Shown here: positions 59,929 to 64,000 of the stretch, piece after piece
Layout: every line of letters begins with the position of its first letter
Position numbering within the stretch: the stretch's first letter is position 1
Position numbers and translations under genes: made by a program
Source of the DNA: Natronobeatus ordinarius
GTDB lineage: Archaea > Halobacteriota > Halobacteria > Halobacteriales > Natrialbaceae
Direction: 5' to 3'
Length of the DNA: 64,000 nucleotides
NCBI RefSeq assembly: GCF_024362485.1
Contig: NZ_CP101456.1
Location: 3,968,001-4,032,000 of the forward strand
Notes under the pieces: generated by a model
Seen by the model: only the letters and a program-made list of their open reading frames with translations
What the model was told of the DNA's origin: nothing
Database searches by the model: none

Positions 59929-60612
59929 ATGGTCAAATACACCTCACAACCGGTGTCGCTACCAGCGGGCCGATGGACGCCACACCGCGTTCGCCTCGCC
60001 GGCAGCGCGGGCATCCTTGGCGCGCCCCTCCTGTTCGCATACATCACGATTTCGACGATCGTACAGGCACAGGGAGCCGTCCCCGTCTGGCACGAGATCG
60101 GGAGCCTTCCCTACTACATGGGTGAAGGCTCCCTGTTCCTCGCGTGGACGGGGATGTTCGCCGGCTTCGTGGCGCTTCGCGCCCGGATGCTGGGCGCCGA
60201 CGATCGCCTCTGGCGCATCGGCGTCGACCTCGCCGTGATTGGTTCTGCGATGGCCGCCGTCGGCTTCCTCGTCGTGACCGCTGCGCCAGCCGTCGGTGCC
60301 GTGGAGGTAGTCGATCCCGGGAACGCGGTCATCGGGCTCGGACTCATGATCTTCATCAACGTGGGAGCGTTGCTCATGGGCGTCTCGCTCCTCCGGACGG
60401 GGATGCTGCCCAAACTCGTCGCCGGACTGCTGATCCTCGTGCTGCCCGCTACCCTGCTCGCGGGCCCCGTCGGCGAGGCGCTCGGCCTCGGACCGATCGT
60501 CGGCGCGATCATGATCGCTCCGTTCGTCGCGGCGGTGGCGCTCCTCGGAGAGTACCTCCGGTCTGAGACGCCCGACGACGCGGTCCGTCTCGAAGAAGTC
60601 CCGGACGCGTAG
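59929..60612 (+). CDS. Multi-pass membrane protein, unknown
   Basis: 227-aa protein with six predicted helices (starting at about 25, 60, 90, 125, 160 and 185). The sequence GMFAGFVALRARMLGADDRLWRI and GLGLMIFINVGALLMGVSLL recall DUF4386-like membrane proteins, but weakly. A GTG three codons upstream (59920) is an alternative start. It is convergent with elp3. Confidence 0.6.
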   Translation: MVKYTSQPVSLPAGRWTPHRVRLAGSAGILGAPLLFAYITISTIVQAQGAVPVWHEIGSLPYYMGEGSLFLAWTGMFAGFVALRARMLGADDRLWRIGVDLAVIGSAMAAVGFLVVTAAPAVGAVEVVDPGNAVIGLGLMIFINVGALLMGVSLLRTGMLPKLVAGLLILVLPATLLAGPVGEALGLGPIVGAIMIAPFVAAVALLGEYLRSETPDDAVRLEEVPDA

Positions 60613-60649
60613 CCCGAGGTACCGCATCGATTTTTCGGCCGGTCGCTGC

Positions 60650-62299
60650 TCAGAGCCGCTTGCTCACGTACGGCCCGTCCTGGTGGTAGCCGAGTTTCTC
60701 CCGGTAGTACTCTCGAGCGCCGATGCCCGAGATGACGCTCAGCTTGTCGTAGCCGGCGTCGGCGGCCAGTTCCTCGGCGCGGTCCATCAGCCGGCGGCCG
60801 TAGCCCTGGTGCTGGTGAGCACCGTCCTCGCCCTCGTCACCGACCGACACCTCCGAGCCGTAGACGTGGAGTTCTCGGAGTAGCGCGGCGTTCTCGAGTT
60901 CCGGCCGCACGGGCTCGTTGGGAAACCGCAGCCGACAGAAGCCGACGAGCAAGTCCTTCTCGAAGTCCTCGAAGGAGATGAAGTGTTCTGTGCCGCCACA
61001 GGCCTCGTACTCGAGGACGTCGAGTTCGACGTGTTCGGGCTCCTCGTCGTTCATCCCGGCCTCGCGACAGCGGATGCACTCGCAGTTCCAGCCGTGCTCT
61101 TCCATCCGCTGTCGGGCGAGCTGTCGGAGGTTCGACTTCCAAACGCCAGCGTCGATGAAGTCCGCGGGGATGTCCCGCTGAACGCGCTGGAGACGGGTGT
61201 AGCGGGGAATCATCGACTTGATCTCGGCGACCAGCTCGGCGGCCGTCTCGTTGTCGAGGGGGTCGTACTCCCCTTTGTACCACCAGTCGTAGGTCGCCGT
61301 CCCACGGACGACGAGCGTCGGATAGATCTTGAGGTAGTCGGGGCGCCACTGCGGCGAGTCGAACAGCTCCCGAAAGTCCTCGAGACACATCTCCGTGCTC
61401 ATCCCGGGCTGGCCGGGCATCATGTGGAAGCCGACTTTGAACGCCGAATCGCGCAGCCGCCGGTTGGCGTCGATCGAGTCCGCCGTGCCGTGGCCGCGGT
61501 GCATCTCCCGATTGATCCGCTCGTAGGTCGTCTGGACGCCGACCTCGACTTTGGTGCCACCGAGCTCGAGCATCCGGTCGATCTGCTCGGGATCACACCA
61601 GTCCGGTTTGGTCTCGAACGTCGTCCCGATGTTTCGGACGTCGGCGGTCTCGTTCTCGGCGATCACGTCCTCGACGTAGCTGAACTCGTACTCAGAAGGC
61701 TCCTGGGCGAAACTGACGCCCTCGGCGGGCTCGGGCTCCTTTTCGACGTCGTAGTCGTTCATCGCCTCGAGCGCCCGCTTGACGAACCACTCCTGGTAGT
61801 CGTGAGAACGGGCAGTCATCGTCCCGCCCATGAGGATCAGCTCGACCTTGTCGACGGGGTGGCCGATCTCCCGGAGTTGCTCCAGGCGCAGCGTCACCTG
61901 GCCGTACGGGTCGTAGTCGTTCTGGACGCCGCGGGCGGCGGCGGGCTCCTCACCGGTGTAGCTCTGGGAGCTCGAAAACTCCGAGTCCGGCCCCCCGGGA
62001 CAGTAGAGACACTTGCCGTGGGGACAGCGTTCGGGCGAGGTCATAATCGCCACCGGCGAGACGCCAGAGGCGGTGCGAACGGGTTTGCGCTGGAGTACGG
62101 CCTCGAGCTCCTCGCGGTGTTCTTGCGGTGCGTGATCGAGGATCTGAGAGTTCTTCGGCACCGTCGGGGCCGAGTGCTCGGCACACGCCGCGAGCTTGGC
62201 CTGTTCGACCTCGTCGCGATCGATCTCACCCTCGAGAATTCGCTCGGCGAGGGTCTCACAGACCCGCTCGAGCGTCTCCGTCTCGCTGGCACCGCTCAT
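60650..62299 (-). CDS. elp3: tRNA U34 carboxymethyltransferase Elp3 (radical SAM/GNAT)
   Basis: 549-aa enzyme that puts the cm5 group on wobble uridine. The radical-SAM cluster motif is RCPHGKCLYCPGG, followed by LILMGGTMTA and RNIGTTFETKPDWC. The C-terminal acetyltransferase domain has the acetyl-CoA loop QHQGYGRRLMDRAEELA and ends SVISGIGAREYYREKLGYHQ. A zinc-site stretch ECIRCREAG is present. ATG at 62297-62299 (MSGASETETLE) preferred to the upstream frame. Complete and of normal archaeal length. Confidence 0.95.
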   Translation of the reverse strand: MSGASETETLERVCETLAERILEGEIDRDEVEQAKLAACAEHSAPTVPKNSQILDHAPQEHREELEAVLQRKPVRTASGVSPVAIMTSPERCPHGKCLYCPGGPDSEFSSSQSYTGEEPAAARGVQNDYDPYGQVTLRLEQLREIGHPVDKVELILMGGTMTARSHDYQEWFVKRALEAMNDYDVEKEPEPAEGVSFAQEPSEYEFSYVEDVIAENETADVRNIGTTFETKPDWCDPEQIDRMLELGGTKVEVGVQTTYERINREMHRGHGTADSIDANRRLRDSAFKVGFHMMPGQPGMSTEMCLEDFRELFDSPQWRPDYLKIYPTLVVRGTATYDWWYKGEYDPLDNETAAELVAEIKSMIPRYTRLQRVQRDIPADFIDAGVWKSNLRQLARQRMEEHGWNCECIRCREAGMNDEEPEHVELDVLEYEACGGTEHFISFEDFEKDLLVGFCRLRFPNEPVRPELENAALLRELHVYGSEVSVGDEGEDGAHQHQGYGRRLMDRAEELAADAGYDKLSVISGIGAREYYREKLGYHQDGPYVSKRL

Positions 62300-62421
62300 C
62301 GAGACACATTCGCCGCGGATCGCGGTTAAGCGTGTCGCCTCGGCCGTGACGGCTACGGTCGGCCGGAGCCGTGTGCGAGGAGTCGGGGAGCCCTTTTGCT
62401 CTCCCCGACCCAACGCTGGCT

Positions 62422-63645
62422 ATGAACCTTCCACTCGGGGCGGGGACGATCGAGGTGCAGTTGCCGGCGTGTGACGTGACGGTCGCCGAGGCGCCGGGTC
62501 GCCCGCCCGTCGACGTCCGGGAAGCGGCCGAAGCCGCCCTCGCCGACCCGCACGGCCCACCGCTCGTCGAGCGCGTCGACCCCGACGACGAGGTGGCGAT
62601 CGTCGTCACCGACGTTACCCGCAACGTGCCCGACGACGTCCTGCTCGACGTCCTGCTCGAGGAGTTAGCCGACATCGGCGTCTCTCGCGACCAGCTCACG
62701 GTCGTCGTCGGCCTCGGACTCCACCGGCCGATGACCGACGCCGAACTCGAGGCGATGCTCGGCCCCCACGCCGACCTCGCGGTGAACCACGATCCCGAAT
62801 CCGTCGTCGAGGTCGGCGAGGTCGACGGCGTCCCGATCGAGGTGGGCGAGCCGGTCGTTGCGGCCGACAGCGTCCTCTCGACGGGCGTCGTCGAGCCCCA
62901 CCAGTACGCCGGCTTCTCCGGCGGCGCGAAAACCGTCGTCATCGGGGCCGGCAGCGAGTCGATCATCCGGTACACCCACGGTCCCGACGTCCTCTCCAGG
63001 GCGGCCGTCCGGCTGGGGCGACTCGAGGGGAACCCCTTCCGCGAGATTCTCGACCGGGCGGGCGACCTCGTGGGGATCGACTGTAGCCTCAACCTGACCC
63101 ACGGCCCCGACGGCATCCTCGGGGTGAGCGCTGGCGACGGTCGCGCGGTGGTTCGAGAGCTCGCCGACGTCGCTCGAGACGCCCTGTCGGTCCCCGTCTC
63201 CCGCGAGTACGACGCCGTCGTCTGCGGCGTCGGCGCGCCCAAGGACGCGAACCTCTATCAGGCGACGCGGGCGGCGACGTACGTCGCGCTGGGCGATCGG
63301 AACCCGCTCCGTGAGGGGGGACGGCTCGTCGTCCCGGCGACCCTCGAGGAAGGGGCCGGCGAGGGGAAAGGCGAACGGCGGTTTTACGACCGCCTCCGGA
63401 ACGCCGACGACGCGGCGTCGCTCTACCGCGAGCTGCGCGAGGGGTACGACCCCGGCGCCCAGCGAGCGTTCGTCGTCGCTCGCGTCCTCAGAGATCACGA
63501 CGTTTACGTGACAAACAGCCACTCGCCCGACGTCGTCGAGGCGTGTCTCATGCGTGCCGAGGCGACCGTCGAGGACGCCCTCGAGCCCGGAAGCGACGTG
63601 CTCGTCGTCCCCGACGCGTTGCACACGTTGCTCGTCGACGGCTGA
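62422..63645 (+). CDS. larA: LarA-like nickel-dependent racemase (DUF2088)
   Basis: 407-aa protein of the lactate racemase family, which uses the nickel-pincer cofactor made by LarB, LarC and LarE (none of which is in this window). Domain 1 includes GLGLHRPMTDAELEAMLG and YAGFSGGAKTVVIG with the His and Lys region; VRLGRLEGNPFREILDRAGD and VGAPKDANLYQATRAA complete the core. Substrate may be a 2-hydroxyacid other than lactate. ATG at 62422 chosen; divergent from elp3. Confidence 0.85.
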   Translation: MNLPLGAGTIEVQLPACDVTVAEAPGRPPVDVREAAEAALADPHGPPLVERVDPDDEVAIVVTDVTRNVPDDVLLDVLLEELADIGVSRDQLTVVVGLGLHRPMTDAELEAMLGPHADLAVNHDPESVVEVGEVDGVPIEVGEPVVAADSVLSTGVVEPHQYAGFSGGAKTVVIGAGSESIIRYTHGPDVLSRAAVRLGRLEGNPFREILDRAGDLVGIDCSLNLTHGPDGILGVSAGDGRAVVRELADVARDALSVPVSREYDAVVCGVGAPKDANLYQATRAATYVALGDRNPLREGGRLVVPATLEEGAGEGKGERRFYDRLRNADDAASLYRELREGYDPGAQRAFVVARVLRDHDVYVTNSHSPDVVEACLMRAEATVEDALEPGSDVLVVPDALHTLLVDG

Positions 63646-63773
63646 GGAGACGACGGCCGGGGTCAGTCGATGCTCGACTCGAGCGCGATCCTCGAACTCG
63701 ACGGGGAGAGCCGCGAAATCCTCGAGACGCCCGCGGTTTCCGGCTTTATCCCCGTCGGCGTCGTGGGCACCCT

Positions 63774-64000
63774 ATGCTCGACCGTTTGCGTGCTCGAGGG
63801 CGCCGACCCGGCGTCCACGTCGCCGTCTGGCTCGTCGTCGCCGTCGCGCTCACCTCGATCGCGACTGGGATCGTGGCCATCGTCACCGAACCCGCGCTCG
63901 AGGGCGAGGGAGTCGTCGAAACCGTCCAGGCGGTCGCGGAGTTCAGCGGCACGATTGTCGGCTTCGCCCTGCTCGTCACCGCGTGGGGCATGCGCCGTGG
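63774..64000 (+). CDS. Membrane protein, partial at window end
   Basis: At least 75 residues, MLDRLRARGRRPGVHVAVWL onward, with two hydrophobic helices (about 16-37 and 55-72) before the window ends. A TATA-like GGCTTTATCC at 63741-63750 lies about 28 nt before the ATG, giving a leaderless start. The family cannot be named from this fragment. Confidence 0.6.
   Translation, partial: MLDRLRARGRRPGVHVAVWLVVAVALTSIATGIVAIVTEPALEGEGVVETVQAVAEFSGTIVGFALLVTAWGMRR

Noticed and set aside
63669-63773. Short ATG-initiated frame MLDSSAILELDGESREILE before the last gene
   Set aside because: It runs through the TATA-like box and start of the next gene into low-complexity sequence; insufficient support.

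Overview
The window is a GC-rich haloarchaeal chromosome segment. Proteins are very acidic, CTCGAG is very frequent, and many genes appear leaderless, with a TATA-like box about 28 nt before the start codon. Archaeal hallmark genes are present: Sec61-beta, SUI1/aIF1, pelota, RqcH/Tae2, TrmY, Elp3 and a NOG1-like GTPase. Several small families known only from haloarchaea also occur (DUF7344, DUF7511, DUF7573, DUF7692, HVO_A0556-like zinc finger). I infer class Halobacteria, possibly Natrialbales; no rRNA is present to confirm this.

Layout. 1-4.3 kb: a secreted multidomain subtilase cut by the window edge. 4.4-10.1 kb: HAD hydrolase, two small paralogous membrane proteins, an FAD/Rieske oxidoreductase, an arsR-ACR3 arsenic operon with a visible paired operator, and a tandem Usp protein. 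10.1-17.3 kb: housekeeping genes (GDPD, F420 reductase NpdG, thioredoxin, GCS2 ligase, Sec61-beta, PdxT, MBL hydrolase, rhodanese, SUI1) punctuated by short palindromic repeats that build stop codons. 17.3-21.7 kb: an overlapping moxR-DUF58-transglutaminase operon. 21.9-26.5 kb: CspA, small zinc-ribbon and membrane proteins, an HtrA lipoprotein and TrmY. 26.5-28.8 kb: tRNA-Pro(CGG) with a duplicated 3' end, followed by an AT-rich orphan gene, a frameshifted DUF7692 gene and a hicBA pair, which reads as a small degraded genomic island. 28.9-39.9 kb: PNPOx-fold protein, beta-propeller lipoprotein, EngB, two DUF389 paralogues around a Cys-rich copper-binding protein, NOG1-like GTPase, and two DUF7344 regulators.

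40.3-46.5 kb is the most distinctive region. Four divergent exported paralogues with a Tat/SipW-type N-terminus and a shared C-terminal E-Q-C-R-H type motif are followed by overlapping genes for a SipW-like signal peptidase (Ser43/His83) and an acidic repeat protein that also has a SipW-type leader. A DUF7344 regulator is divergent from the first gene. I read this as a complete locus for an exported TasA/camelysin/AbpA-like surface fibre or matrix, processed by its own peptidase.

46.6-64 kb: class V aminotransferase, a Tat-exported subtilase, a LolA-like lipoprotein, a methyltransferase, a two-gene RHH-type/PIN toxin-antitoxin candidate, about 1.4 kb of non-coding DNA with two copies of a 124-bp hairpin repeat, then pelota and RqcH (ribosome rescue) with a 31-aa membrane peptide between them, a ZIP transporter, HpcH/HpaI aldolase, Elp3, a LarA-like racemase, and a partial membrane protein at the end. 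No rRNA, CRISPR array or intact insertion sequence was seen.
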